From NCBI GenBank assembly GCA_024500155.1, contig CM044859.1, positions 47,600,003-47,664,002 on the forward strand: a stretch of 64,000 nt of DNA, given 5' to 3'. Below the pieces are notes generated by a model. That model did not search any database and had not been told where the DNA came from. It saw only the letters and a list, made by a program, of their open reading frames with translations. Both the position numbers and the translations under genes were made by a program. Shown one piece after another: positions 47,901 through 58,166 of the stretch (positions within the stretch are counted from its first letter, which is position 1; each line of letters begins with the position of its first letter). This DNA is from Chenopodium formosanum. Lineage: Eukaryota; Streptophyta; Magnoliopsida; Caryophyllales; Amaranthaceae.

Positions 47901-48342
47901 AGCTAGAGCAAACAAGCATAGAAGGCAACAAAGTTACACTGTTGGAGACTTGGTATGGTTACATTTGAGAAAGGAAAGATTTCCAGGAAAACGCAAGAAT
48001 AAGTTGATGCCTAGAAGTGAAGGTCCTTTCAAGATTGTTGAGAAGATCAATGACAATGCTTATAAGTTAGAACTTCCGGGAGAATATGGAGTTAGTGCTA
48101 CATTCAATGTTGGCGATTTGGCTAAGTATATTCCTGATGAAGAACTTCAAGATTTGAGGACAAATTCTTTCGAAGAAGAGGAGGATGATGCAAGTCTAAG
48201 CATGGAGAACTTCGAAGATTTGCTTATCATGCATCAAGATAGCTTGTCCCTAAACATTGATTCAAGCCAAGCATTGCATGGACACTTTCTTGGATATCAA
48301 AGCAAAGCCACGGTTTGCTTAGTGGCTTTTCTTGGAGTCTAG
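44956..48342 (+). CDS. Chromovirus Gag-Pol with internal deletion, running into the 3' LTR
   Basis: 1,128 codons open from ATG 44956. Order (from that ATG): Gag (about residues 95-265, with FVPSDYIQDVYLKMQ), CCHC knuckle CFKCGSVGHIATNC (about 318), an acidic linker, aspartic protease with IIDTGSCTNVVS (about 420), then reverse transcriptase ending in YLDDILIYS (about 771). At about residue 846 (nt 47491) the RT thumb (WLIPTNV) is joined in frame to the second half of integrase (SDRDTKF, then HPQTDGQTEV). RNase H and the N-terminal integrase half, including the first catalytic Asp, are gone. The C-terminus has a GPF/Y-like module (EGPFKIVEKINDNAYKLEL). Codons after 48186 lie inside the 3' LTR (last 52 residues). 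I see no chromodomain. Integrase extension into the LTR is known for CRM elements. Not self-sufficient. Confidence 0.85.
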   Translation: MSDEEVPQVPRGLTLEQAQNLRRDRRIDELAVRMDEILKRLDTLAGDSSKKGNSNPNSGSSEEEQPRRNPRRPRNNYSSSDESPRPMRRDRPKEDDRNLRLDLPEFNGSMNEPEKYFEWIRRAETLFDYKEYDERKRCKLAELKLTGYASLWYDNLKKKRHKEGRARISTWEQLKRHMKKRFVPSDYIQDVYLKMQLFKQNSMTVENYIGEFEKLCMLCGLEEIVEHKIARFISGFNDSIAEKVELQQYWSFEDVCKVALKVEKQIKGKKGTYTKPFVKCFTKPFEKNSLEKSDSSSNYKETKSKFEAPKKLVEDRKCFKCGSVGHIATNCPSKRVMTAQEWEQEQAKCEQGSDYEEKNEEENFEEEEGHIDEIDPETHGQSLVLRRALHSKTVPMENNQREKIFLTRCKVEDRLCDMIIDTGSCTNVVSTTLVDKLKCPTTEHPSPYKLHWLNNSSDVKVTKQALISFSIGKFHDKVLCDVCPMDACHILLGRPWQYDRFVKFDGRTNVYVVRKGEKERPVALKPLISNKSSNVTSNSKSSYLISERELEKEICSNNVVYILISNEIRIDQDKQAKRPYELESVLEEFKDVFPKELPLGLPPIRGIEHQIDLIPGASLPNKATYRSNPEETKEMQRQIEELMARGYVRESMSPCAVPTLLVPKKDGSWRMCIDSRSVNNITIKYRFPIPRLDDLLDELHGSLLFSKIDLISGYHQIRMREGDEWKTTFKTKLGLYEWLVMPFGLTNAPSTFMRLMHEVLKPFLGKFVVVYLDDILIYSKNLHDHLNHLTSVFEVLREKKLYAKLEKCYFLVPSVTFLGYVVSKDGVSVDHSKVEAIKTWLIPTNVSDRDTKFMSFVWKSLWKLVRTKLLFSTSYHPQTDGQTEVTNRTLGALLRGLVSKTQKDWDIKLAHAEFAYNRSPTYATKHSPFEVVYGVNPKLPIDLVPLPKGELIHKDSESKLKSMLKLHAQVRTRIEKVNDMYKARANKHRRQQSYTVGDLVWLHLRKERFPGKRKNKLMPRSEGPFKIVEKINDNAYKLELPGEYGVSATFNVGDLAKYIPDEELQDLRTNSFEEEEDDASLSMENFEDLLIMHQDSLSLNIDSSQALHGHFLGYQSKATVCLVAFLGV

Positions 48343-48903
48343 TTCACTTTCTTGAACTTTCTTGAATTTTCTTTACTTAGATTTTGCTTACAAGTTTTTA
48401 CCTTTCACTTGAAAGGGTTTTTCTTGGTTCAAGCATTAGGATCTTTAATCTTTATTTAGTTCTTTAATTTTTATTTATTTATTTAGTTGCTTTAAAAATC
48501 AGTTAGTTAGCAAAATAAATCAGTTTGGTGTATGCTTGTGCGCCAAGGTGCTTGCTCTTCAAGCAAGTTAGAATTCTAGTTTAATTAGGATTGAATTAGG
48601 GACTTGTCCTAATCTTCCTAGGTAAACTAAGTCTTATAAATAGGGTTGTAAACACATGAATTGATATACACATAGATTAATATTCAGATTATTTCTTAAG
48701 TTGCATACTTGAGTTTTGGTTGATTGCGATCAATTGCTGTTTTGCTTGTTTTAGTTAAAACATTCGTTTGGATTGATTAATTAGGTGGATTCTTAATTGA
48801 TTAATCTTAGTTTTTGTTTAATTCTTGGTGGATTTCCTGTATAGAATTAGACTTAAACATATCCCTTGTGTTTTGTTGATTTTCGGATCAATAATTCACA
48901 TCA
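48186..48903 (+). repeat. Middle LTR of the tandem chromovirus
   Basis: 718 bp, TGATGCAAGTC to CACATCA, apparently identical to 43946-44663. It is preceded by the polypurine tract GAAGAAGAGGAGGA and followed by a second PBS, so it serves as 3' LTR of unit 1 and 5' LTR of unit 2. Confidence 0.9.
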
Positions 48904-49195
48904 TCTTTGGTATCAGAGCAGGTTTGCGCAACTTCGGTAAATATTAAACTGGGAACAATTGGCTGGGAATTTTTACGTGATTCTTTTTGCATTGAAATTT
49001 AAAAACGTCCAGCTACCACCATATAAAATTTCATAATTTTTAGTTGAGTAACGCGTTCTACACAGCCTCAAACGTTTGGTGTTTGTGCACTGATTTGCGG
49101 TTGAGAGTCCGGTTTTTGTGTTGCCTAGTTTTCCTTCAAGATTCGATCTTTTAATCAAGATTTTTGCATGAACTGACTTGGTTTGTGTAGGAATC

Positions 49196-50549
49196 ATGAG
49201 TGACGAGGAGGTTCCACAGGTTCCAAGGGGATTAACCTTAGAACAGGCTCAAAATCTTAGAAGAGATAGGCGAATTGACGAGTTGGCAGTAAGGATGGAT
49301 GAGATATTAAAAAGGCTTGATACTCTTGCTGGAGATTCTTCAAAGAAAGGGAATTCTAACCCTAATTCTGGTTCAAGTGAGGAAGAACAACCAAGGAGGA
49401 ACCCAAGGAGGCCACGAAATAATTATTCCTCAAGTGATGAATCACCAAGGCCTATGAGAAGAGACCGACCAAAGGAAGATGATAGGAACCTTAGATTAGA
49501 TCTTCCCGAATTCAATGGGAGTATGAATGAACCTGAAAAATACTTTGAGTGGATTAGAAGGGCCGAGACACTCTTTGATTACAAGGAGTATGATGAAAGG
49601 AAAAGATGCAAATTGGCTGAATTAAAACTGACCGGTTATGCTAGTCTTTGGTATGATAATCTAAAGAAGAAAAGGCATAAGGAGGGGCGTGCAAGAATCT
49701 CAACTTGGGAACAACTCAAGAGGCACATGAAAAAGAGGTTCGTACCTAGTGATTATATTCAAGATGTTTATCTTAAGATGCAACTTTTTAAACAAAATTC
49801 TATGACTGTTGAGAATTATATTGGTGAATTTGAAAAGTTATGCATGCTATGTGGCTTAGAAGAGATTGTTGAGCATAAGATTGCTAGATTTATTTCGGGG
49901 TTTAATGATAGTATTGCTGAAAAGGTTGAATTGCAACAATATTGGTCCTTTGAGGATGTTTGCAAGGTAGCTTTGAAAGTTGAAAAACAGATAAAGGGGA
50001 AGAAAGGGACGTACACTAAGCCCTTTGTAAAAGGTTTCACTAAACCTTTTGAGAAGAACAGCTTGGAGAAAAGTGATTCTAGTTCGAACTACAAGGAGAC
50101 TAAATCAAAGTTTGAAGCTCCTAAAAAGCTTGTTGAAGATAGGAAGTGCTTCAAGTGTGGTAGTGTTGGTCACATTGCAACTAATTGTCCATCAAAAAGA
50201 GTAATGACTGCTCAAGAGTGGGAACAAGAACAAGCTAAGTGTGAGCAAGGTAGTGACTATGAAGAAAAGAACGAAGAGGAAAACTTTGAAGAAGAGGAGG
50301 GGCATATTGACGAAATTGATCCCGAGACTCATGGTCAAAGTTTGGTTCTAAGAAGGGCGCTACACTCTAAAACCGTACCTATGGAAAACAATCAAAGGGA
50401 GAAAATCTTTCTTACAAGGTGCAAGGTAGAAGATAGGTTGTGTGATATGATCATAGACACGGGGAGTTGCACTAATGTGGTATCTACTACTTTGGTAGAC
50501 AAATTGAAGTGCCCAACTACTGAACATCCAAGCCCTTATAAGCTTCATT
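49196..50549 (+). pseudogene. Second-unit Gag-protease, truncated
   Basis: The same Gag, knuckle and protease start as in unit 1 (ATG at 49196). The frame reaches the protease strand PSPYKLH and is then cut: AGCTTCATT is joined to TTCGGATCAATAATTC, the LTR terminus. A few bases of microhomology (ATT) at the junction point to illegitimate recombination. Everything from the protease C-terminus to the end of the last LTR, except its final about 23 bp, is deleted. Confidence 0.85.
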
Positions 50550-50624
50550 TTCGGATCAATAATTCACATCAAAGTACAAATTTTTGATAAACCGGTTGGT
50601 CGAAAAAGTAAAGTTAAGAAGATA

Positions 50625-51742
50625 ATGGCAAGTCAAGAAGAAGTCAATGAGCTTAAGAAACAAATGGCTGACGTGACTGAGGTGTTGAAGGCTTTAACCC
50701 TCCAAATTAATGACCTTGTGAAGCAATAACAAATGGAGCTCTGCAAGAAAGCTTGAGCAAGACATCTAGTGAATACAGGTTCCAGGGCATTAGCTCGCAA
50801 GGGGTCTCGGTGAACAAGGAGCTTCTTCCGCAGAATTTTAATGCCATTGACATCCCTAAGTTCAAGGCAACATATAATCCTTATTTCCGCTTAAGAGCTT
50901 TCGAGACCATAATGAACATTAAAGGGATTGATAGGAAAGTCTTTCATTCCTTGTTTTCTTTATCTCTTGAAACCGTTTGTCAACAATGGTTCTTTTCTCT
51001 TGATAAAGAGAAAACTACTACTTGGGATGCTATTGTAAACGCTTTCATTGATAGATATAAGTGTAATACTCAAGTCGAAACTGATTATAGACAACTTGAG
51101 ATGCTAAGACAAAAAGAGAATGAAGGCTTTACTTCTTTCTTTAATAAGTGGAGAGAAACTTCCGCTAAGATGATTGAGGTGCCCTCCGAAAAAGAATCTG
51201 TGAGGATGTTTATCAAGAATCTCCAAGAGAAGTATTCAAAGCATTTAAAATATCAATATACCTTGAATACTTTCAAGGCCGTCTATGACATAGGCATCGA
51301 GATCGAAGATGATATCGTAAAGTAAAAAGCTACTAGCAATAGTAACCATAGTGGCTGGAAAGGAAAGAAGAACGACAATCCTTCTTCTTCTGAAAACACC
51401 CACTCTAGTAATAATGTTAGTACCTTTGACCATAATGGTGTCTTAGCTATGGATAATCAAGGATATAAAAAGAAACCCAGGAGAGAGTTCACACCCATTG
51501 GAATGACCTACGATGTTGCTTTTGATCGTCTCTATGATTGAGGATTAATCAAACCTATTGGCCTTACCGAGGATCCAACACCAGAAAAGTGATCTTCAAG
51601 ATGGGATCCCAATTCTTATTGCAAGTACTATCAAGGAAATGGTCATACTACTGATAAATGTTACAGATTTCAAAATCTCATTCAAGATCTCATAGAAGCA
51701 AACAAGATCCTATTGCCTCTAGCTAGCAAGAAGACTGAATGA
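50625..51742 (+). pseudogene. Tat-like element I Gag (decayed)
   Basis: ATG at 50625 gives MASQEEVNELKKQMADVTEVL, a short coiled-coil-like start. TAA follows at 50727-50729 and then a frameshift. The Retrotrans_gag domain is open at 50753-51325 (YRFQGISSQGVSVNKELLP, WFFSLDKEKTTTWDAI, FFNKWRETSAKMIEV). Beyond the next stop a proline-poor linker and one knuckle of the type CKYYQGNGHTTDKC are readable to about 51740, with several stops. No protease or pol follows before LTR B. It closely matches element II at 56048-57700. Confidence 0.8.
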
Positions 51743-52391
51743 TGATGAAGCAAACGACACAAGACAAGAGGCGAGCTTCAACGACAAGATTTCATGACCT
51801 CTTTTTCTATTTCTTTTTCATTCTTCCTTTCCCCAATAAAGTCTAGCATAGGCACCTTTCTTTTCCCTTAGATTTATTTTGTAGGTTTTTTCTTTTTCCC
51901 TTTTAATAAAATGAGCATTTATTTCCTTGCACATGATCATAGCATTGCATTGCATTTTAAAAAAAAAGGCCAAACTAAGCACAAGGTATACTAATGATTT
52001 GAGGCACCCCTTGTAGCCACATCATATCACCTTTCACCCTTTAACTATTCAATCCTTTCTTGATAAACCACTTTGAGCCTTGTCTAACGATAGACCTTTC
52101 ATTTTTCAACCCATATCTACCTAACCTTGGGATGGGATGATGTGCAACTTATGCAATTTTCAATTTCATAAAAAGGTTGAGTGACTTCAAAAGATTAAAA
52201 TAGCAAAAAATAAGCAAAAAAATAAATAAAAGTGTACAAAAGGGCAAGTGTTCCAATGTCTTTAACATGAACATGTCTTTGATATGAATATGTCTTAGAT
52301 TGCGCCTCTTATCGAGTGCTAGGTACCGTGCCTGAGAAACATGAATGCCAAGTGAGTGATAAACCTCATGATCGGGATTGCTCACACTTAT
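51743..52391. other. Unassigned stretch between gag remnant I and LTR B
   Basis: 650 bp, AT-rich with TTTTTCTTTTTCCC tracts. It does not resemble the 3' region of element II, and no polypurine tract precedes LTR B. It may be a remnant 3' region of element I or older sequence into which element II inserted. Confidence 0.4.
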
Positions 52392-54262
52392 TGTAGACAC
52401 CCATTTGTGTTTCCCTAAAACCAAACCCGGTGATGAGTACCTTTCGCTTCGGATCATAATCGAATGAAGTGAAAGTGTGGAAGGTCTAGTGTTACGGATA
52501 GTTTTTAATTCTTTTCTCTTCTCTCTGTTTTTGAAAACCTATTTTAAGAAAACAGTTAATCCAGTTTGGTTTGGTCCATAGAAAGGGTCCAATAATGGTA
52601 TAGTTGGATGGGGCTTGAAAAGAGCTTTCCAACGATATATTATAAACCCAATTCCGATGAATAATGAGGAAGTTATGGCCAAATTACTAAACTGGGCTCG
52701 GTTTGGTCTTTATATGCGGCCTAATGATCTAGAGGAGGGCCTAATATTGATTTATCATTCCTAATGCAATTAGAATTGATTTTAGTCTTCTAGATTCTTC
52801 TAGAAGGTTCTTTTCATTCCTAATTCAATTAGCATTGATAAATTGACTTTGGTTGACTTTTTGGAGTTTTAATCAGAATAAAAGAGTGTTTTTTAAGGAA
52901 AATACAATTTTGCCCTTCTGTACGGCTAAATTTTATCAGAATTAAGAAAACGCGTGAAAATAATTGTTAGCGCCTAACAAACAGGGATTAGCGCCTAGCG
53001 CTAATGCTTGGCGCATAACGCTAATGTTTAGCGTCTGGCGCTAACCTGTTTTATTCTCGTCGAAACTCTGATTTGTTTTTCTATCCGTTTGGCTGATTTT
53101 CTCTGTAAATAGCCTCCTAAAACCTCCGTTTTCAATCATCAAATATCAATCAATTCTCATCAACTCTCTAGTTTTCTTATTCTCTAATTTTTAAGAATTT
53201 TTCTCTCTCTAGCTTTCTCTACAAAATTCCGCATTCACAAAATCTAGAAACACCTAGCCAAATTCAAAATTGCCTTCGCCCTAGACGTGAAAGGTTTTAA
53301 TTTTTGAGGGTTTGGTCCCAAATCTCTTTTTCAATTATTTAATTTAATTGTTTTGTTTTATATTTTCCTTCAAATTACTAACGCTTGTATTTTGTTATTA
53401 GAAAGAGATACGAAGCCTCCAAGTAAGTGTTTTAATTGATATATTGTTATTATGATATAGAAATCATGTTTAGGATGTTATTTTGATTCCTAGTATCATG
53501 TTAGGATGCTTTTCTTAGTATGATATTTAGGGTGATTTGCTTATATCAATTGTGATTCCTACGATGTTTCTTTTTTTCTTTCCTAATAGCATGCTAGTAT
53601 CATGTTAGGGTTAAAGCTTTGATTTTTATTGTTTAGTGACATGATAGGGTTTGTTATTAATCTTGTCAGTATCATGCCTAGGATCTTGCTATTATTATGC
53701 TTTATCATGATTATGATGATTATTATTATTTTGATTATTATTATGTTGCTTGATTATATTGCTTGATCACACCTTTTATGCATGCTTAAAGGGAAATTGT
53801 ACTTGTAATCACGCTTAATAAGATAATTAATAATCTTGTTTAGGGTTAATATGATTACAATTCAAGTGATCGCCAATAATAGTTTTATTTGTGCATTAAT
53901 ATTCAACCAACATAGATTAAACAGGTTTAGGGTTAAACCTATTGATTGCATGTTAGTCAGATAGCGCACATGAATACGATCAGAATAAAGTAAAGGCCTA
54001 TTATTAGGGCAGGTTCAATCTCTTTTAGGTTGGATTTGTACCTTCATCTCCGAACTACCAGTCATGGTTCCAGACTTATTGGAGTTGACGATCTCTTGGA
54101 TCGTTAAGGGGTGTAACCTTCACCTCGTGAGCGGTTTACAAGTTCCTAAAACTTGTTGACGACTCTTTTTCTCTATTTTCTTTCCCTTTGGACACCACCG
54201 TACTTTAGCGTATGATCACAGTTGGGTTCAAGCTAGGGATAATGCTTGAACTATTCCCTACA
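52392..54262 (+). mobile_element. LTR B: 5' LTR of Tat-like element II
   Basis: TGTAGACACC to CCCTACA, 1,871 bp and uninterrupted; the reference copy for LTRs A and C. The GC-rich array (52968-53046; TTAGCGC, GCGCTAA, TAGCGTCTGGCGC words) is followed about 60 bp later by a weak TATA-like CTGTAAATAG at 53104. A 5-bp TSD cannot be checked because the far end lies outside the window. Confidence 0.85.
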
Positions 54263-54267
54263 GTTTC

Positions 54268-54284
54268 TGGTGACTCCGCTGGGG
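54268..54284 (+). promoter_or_regulatory. Primer-binding site of Tat-like element II
   Basis: TGGTGACTCCGCTGGGG five bases after LTR B. It differs from the element I PBS (TGGCGACTCCACTGGGG) by two transitions, so it is somewhat degraded. Confidence 0.65.
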
Positions 54285-56047
54285 ATGATTTCTATTTTAA
54301 TTCCTGAAATTTATTTCAGCAATGATTTAGAATGAGTGGATGAGACTCGAAAAGATCTAAGTATTTCATGAGCGTAATTTTGATTAACATTATTGTCATA
54401 TGCATAAAAAAGATCTCATTGGAAAGACCATCCGTAATGAGTTAAAATATAGGATTTTTACACGTAGAAAATTTGAGGAATATCTTTCACAACTAGGATC
54501 GAAATAATGCTGCGCGAAACTGAAAAATTTTATCGAGCACAGAAAGATGCTAAGGCATGTAGGAACTAGCTTCAGGAAACAAAGTCTAGCGCCACTTATT
54601 TGACTTTAGCGCCAGGCGACAGCTTTTGTCGCCAGGCGCTAAAGCCAAATTGTGGCGCCGACCTTTGTTTGCTGGCGCCAAGTTCTTCCAATACCAAGCC
54701 AGAAATATGCGTTCTAATTTCGACTAGTTTTTAGCACTGTTTGCTCGATCCTACTTCCTGATTGAGTTTTTCTCACTTTTCTGAAACCCATATGTTTTCT
54801 ACATATGGGCATAACCCTCTGGGAATTCATGCTCCATCTACCTGATTGAACGCTCTGAGCAACAAAGGGTACATCCGAGAATGTTGAATTCACCAAACCA
54901 TGGAGGTGAGTTTTTCTTAACTTACGGTGTCCCATCCACTCGCGCCAACCCTTCACGGTTAGGCTTTCGTGCTGTGCATCCGGACAAATTAACCATGGAC
55001 CCTCTTTGACTAACCCATATCCCGAACTATAGAGAACTAGAGCCATGGTTAGGTTGCAAACTCATTGCATCATGTTGTGACTACTTGACTACTTGTACAT
55101 CTCCTACTTGTGCATACTTATTATGTGACTAAACTAATCATGTTGTGCCTACTTGACTAATTGTGTAGTATTGGTTGTGCATACTCTATGTGTTTTTTCC
55201 TAACCGTTTGTTTGACTTGTGTTAAGACTAAATACGCTGATTTATGACTAAAAGAACTTTGCCTAATTAATTAATTAATTTTAGTAATTAAAGTCTAATA
55301 ATTTAATCAGAGTTGACTTAGTACGACTTTAAGCATACCCTGTAGAGTAATAATACCGAAAGCAGTTCCAGATCGATGTTCCAGTAATGGCACCGAGATT
55401 TAGACTGCAGCGCCACTCTGTGGAGCGTAGCGCCTGACAACAGTCTTGTCGTCTGGCGCTTCACTGCAAAGAGAGGCGCCATTCCTGTCGTTTTGGCGAC
55501 AATTCGGTTTATTGCTCGAGTCATCATCTTATGTCTAATTGAACAGTTTTCTAGTCAATTCAGTTAATTTTTACTGGTAATAATACCGTGTCAAGTCCTT
55601 AATCGAGTCTAGGCACTAAGTCCCATGGTCTTACACAAGAGTCAAAGCATGTCACTTACACTCACCATATAAAGCACACACTAATGCACACTCTGACCAT
55701 GTCTAAGAGAGTCTTATATGCGCGTATTTTCCGTCATTTTTTGTAGGGGGTAAGTCGTATATTAATCCTCCAATTAAACCACTTGTTTGAACCCTATACT
55801 TAACTCCCAAAAATATACACCTTATTTTTGCCAAAAATATGCACCCTAATATGCACCCTATTTTTGCTTTTTTCTTTTTCAAAACCCGTAAAGTCAAAGT
55901 CAATTTGAGTCAAGTCATTAAAACAAAAATGGTTTAATTTACAGCACATGGTCAAGAAAGGAAGGGCGTTTGATCAAAGACAACATTTGTATTCAAGTTC
56001 AACTTTTCGACAAACCAATCGCTCATAAAAGGAAAGCTAAGACGATA
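54285..56047 (+). other. Leader of Tat-like element II
   Basis: 1.76 kb, collinear with the element I leader. It holds two GC-rich word islands (54577-54688 and 55389-55505). Minus-strand open frames here are not gene-like. Unlike canonical Ogre there is no recognisable ORF1 ahead of gag. Confidence 0.6.
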
Positions 56048-58166
56048 ATGGCAACTCAAGAGGAAGTTAATGAGCTTAGGAACCAATTGATTACTGTGAC
56101 TGAGGCGTTAAAGGTTTTAACTCTCAAAATCGATGATCCTGTGAAGTAAAAACAGATGGACCTCACGTAAGAAAGTCTGAGCAAGTTGTCTAGTGACTAT
56201 AAGTTTCAAGGCATTAGCTCACAAGGGGTCTCGGTGGACAAGGATCTTCTTCCGCAGAAGTTCAATGCCAACGACATCTCAAAATTCAAAGCGACTGACA
56301 ACCCTTATTTTCACCGAAGAGCTTTCGAAACAATAATGAGCATTAAGGGTATTGACAAGAAGGTGTTTCCCTTCTTGTTTTCTCTATCTCTTGAAACCAT
56401 TTGCCAACAATGGTTCTTCTCTCTTGAAAAAGAAAGAACCTCTACTTGGGAGTCTATAGTAAACACTTTCATTGATAGGTACAAGCGCAACATTCAAGTT
56501 GAAACTGACTATAGGGAACTTTAAATTCTCAAGCAGAAGGAGAATGAAGGTTTCACTTCTTTCTTCAATAAATGGAGAGAAAACTCTGCTAAAATGATTG
56601 AAGTACCAAGCGAAAAAGAATCTGTGAGGTTGTTCATCAAGAACCTTCAAAAGAATTACTCCAAGCATCTCAAATACCAGAATAATCTCCATACCTTCAA
56701 AGCCTTCTATGACATTGGAATTATTATTAAAGACAACCTAGCTAAGCTGAAAGCTGCTAACAGTAACTCCAACAGTGGCTGGAAAGGAAAGAAGAACGAC
56801 AATCCTTCTTCTTCTAAAACCACCCACTCAAACAATGTTAGTACCACTTAAGTGAAGTCCTTGCTATGAATAATCAAGGACAAAAGAAACCATTTAGGAG
56901 GAACTTTACTCCTATAGGTATGAGTTATGACACCGCATTTGACCGATTAAATGCAAAAAGTCTTGTAACTCCTATTGGACCATTTGGGGACCCACCAGTC
57001 AAGAAGAGGACAGCTAACTGGAACCCCAATGCACATTGCAAATATCACAAAGGGGCTATCTTACCGAAAATTGTTGGAAGCTTAAGGAAGCTATCCAAGA
57101 TTTGATCGATAACATCAAATTTCCATTGCCTCCTGCTAGTAAGAAGCCGAGCATTGACAATGCACCTCTCGCTCATTCCTTGGCCATCTCTGATGAAGAA
57201 AACCAGGTTGATCCCTCATCTCTCATCAAGCCTATCGAAAAAATCCATGCTATCGAAGCAGAGGAGGAGATCTTTTTCGATGCCATGGATGACTTTCCTA
57301 AACTAGCAAGTAAAGAGGATGTACGGTTGCTTATATTGACCATGTTAGAGGGATCAAACTTGCTACATGAAGCTCTTGAAGTCGCGAAAAAACAATTAGA
57401 GGAGTTTCAGAAAAAAGTGTGACAAGATTCCACCCACGAAAAATAAACCCAGGAGAGAGTTCACACCCATGGGAATTACTTATGATGATACTTTTGATCG
57501 TCTCTATGATCAAGGATTAATCAAACCTATTGGCCCTACCTAGGATCTAACACCAGAAAAGCGATCTTCAAGATGGGATCCCAATTCTTATTGCAAGTAC
57601 CATCGAGGAAACGGTCATACCACTGATGAATGCTACAGGTTTCAAAATCTTATTCAAGATCTCATGGAAGCAAACAAGATCCCATTGCCTCTAGCTAGCG
57701 AGAAAACTAGGAAACCCTTCTCTCTGCAAGTAATTGACAGACCCAAGAAGAGTAATAGACTCTATACTCCAACTGGGATTTCAAAAGCTAAAATGTTCAA
57801 CATGCTCTCTGAGAGTGGCAAGGTCAAACCTCTCGAACTGAGACCATTTGAATCTCTAAAAAGGACAGATTGATTCTACTGTCAATACCATCAATCAGGG
57901 GGTCACACTGTTGAAAACTGTTTTAAATTTTAAGATTTAATTCAAAAAATGATTGATGACAAAAAGCTAGTCCAAATTCCACAAGAGGAAGACATAAGTA
58001 TTAATGGGGTTTGGGATAGTGATGAAGAAGATGTCTACTTAAAAGACATGGAAGGACCTCCACCTTCAGTGTCAGATTCCATGGATGATTTCTGGGTTGA
58101 AAAAGATCCATCCATAGACATCCTCACAAGATCCGGGAGAATGCAACCTCCTGTTTCGACCAACCC
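56048..58166 (+). pseudogene. Tat-like element II Gag with three knuckle modules (broken)
   Basis: ATG at 56048, in-frame TAA at 56147 and 56168, then the Retrotrans_gag domain (56186-56850, itself cut at 56522). After it, three related modules follow. Each starts like FTPIGMSYDTAFDRL and ends in a C-x2-H-x4-H-x4-C-type knuckle: about 56900-57110 (HCKYHKG, frameshifted, TENCWKLK), 57450-57660 (CKYHRGNGHTTDEC) and 57765-57950 (CQYHQSGGHTVENC). Between modules 1 and 2 is an acidic helical segment ending EEFQKKV. Tat/Ogre Gag proteins usually carry knuckles of this type. Several stops and frameshifts inactivate it. Confidence 0.8.

Larger units (their letters stand above)
43946..50571 (+). mobile_element. 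Tandem Ty3/Gypsy chromovirus: LTR-int-LTR-int-LTR fragment
   Basis: Flanked by AAGTA (43941-43945 and 50572-50576). It consists of LTR 43946-44663, internal 44664-48185, LTR 48186-48903, second internal 48904-50549 and the last about 23 bp of a third LTR. The two LTRs are both 718 bp and look identical. The two gag halves differ at one base that I can see (Cys versus Gly codon near 45794 / 50032). A single pair of duplications implies one insertion followed by LTR-mediated unequal exchange. Both internal units have since lost sequence. The protein features suggest a chromovirus, possibly CRM-like. Confidence 0.85.

Noticed and set aside
43946..48903. A complete, active chromovirus
   Set aside because: RNase H and half of integrase are missing despite the long open frame.
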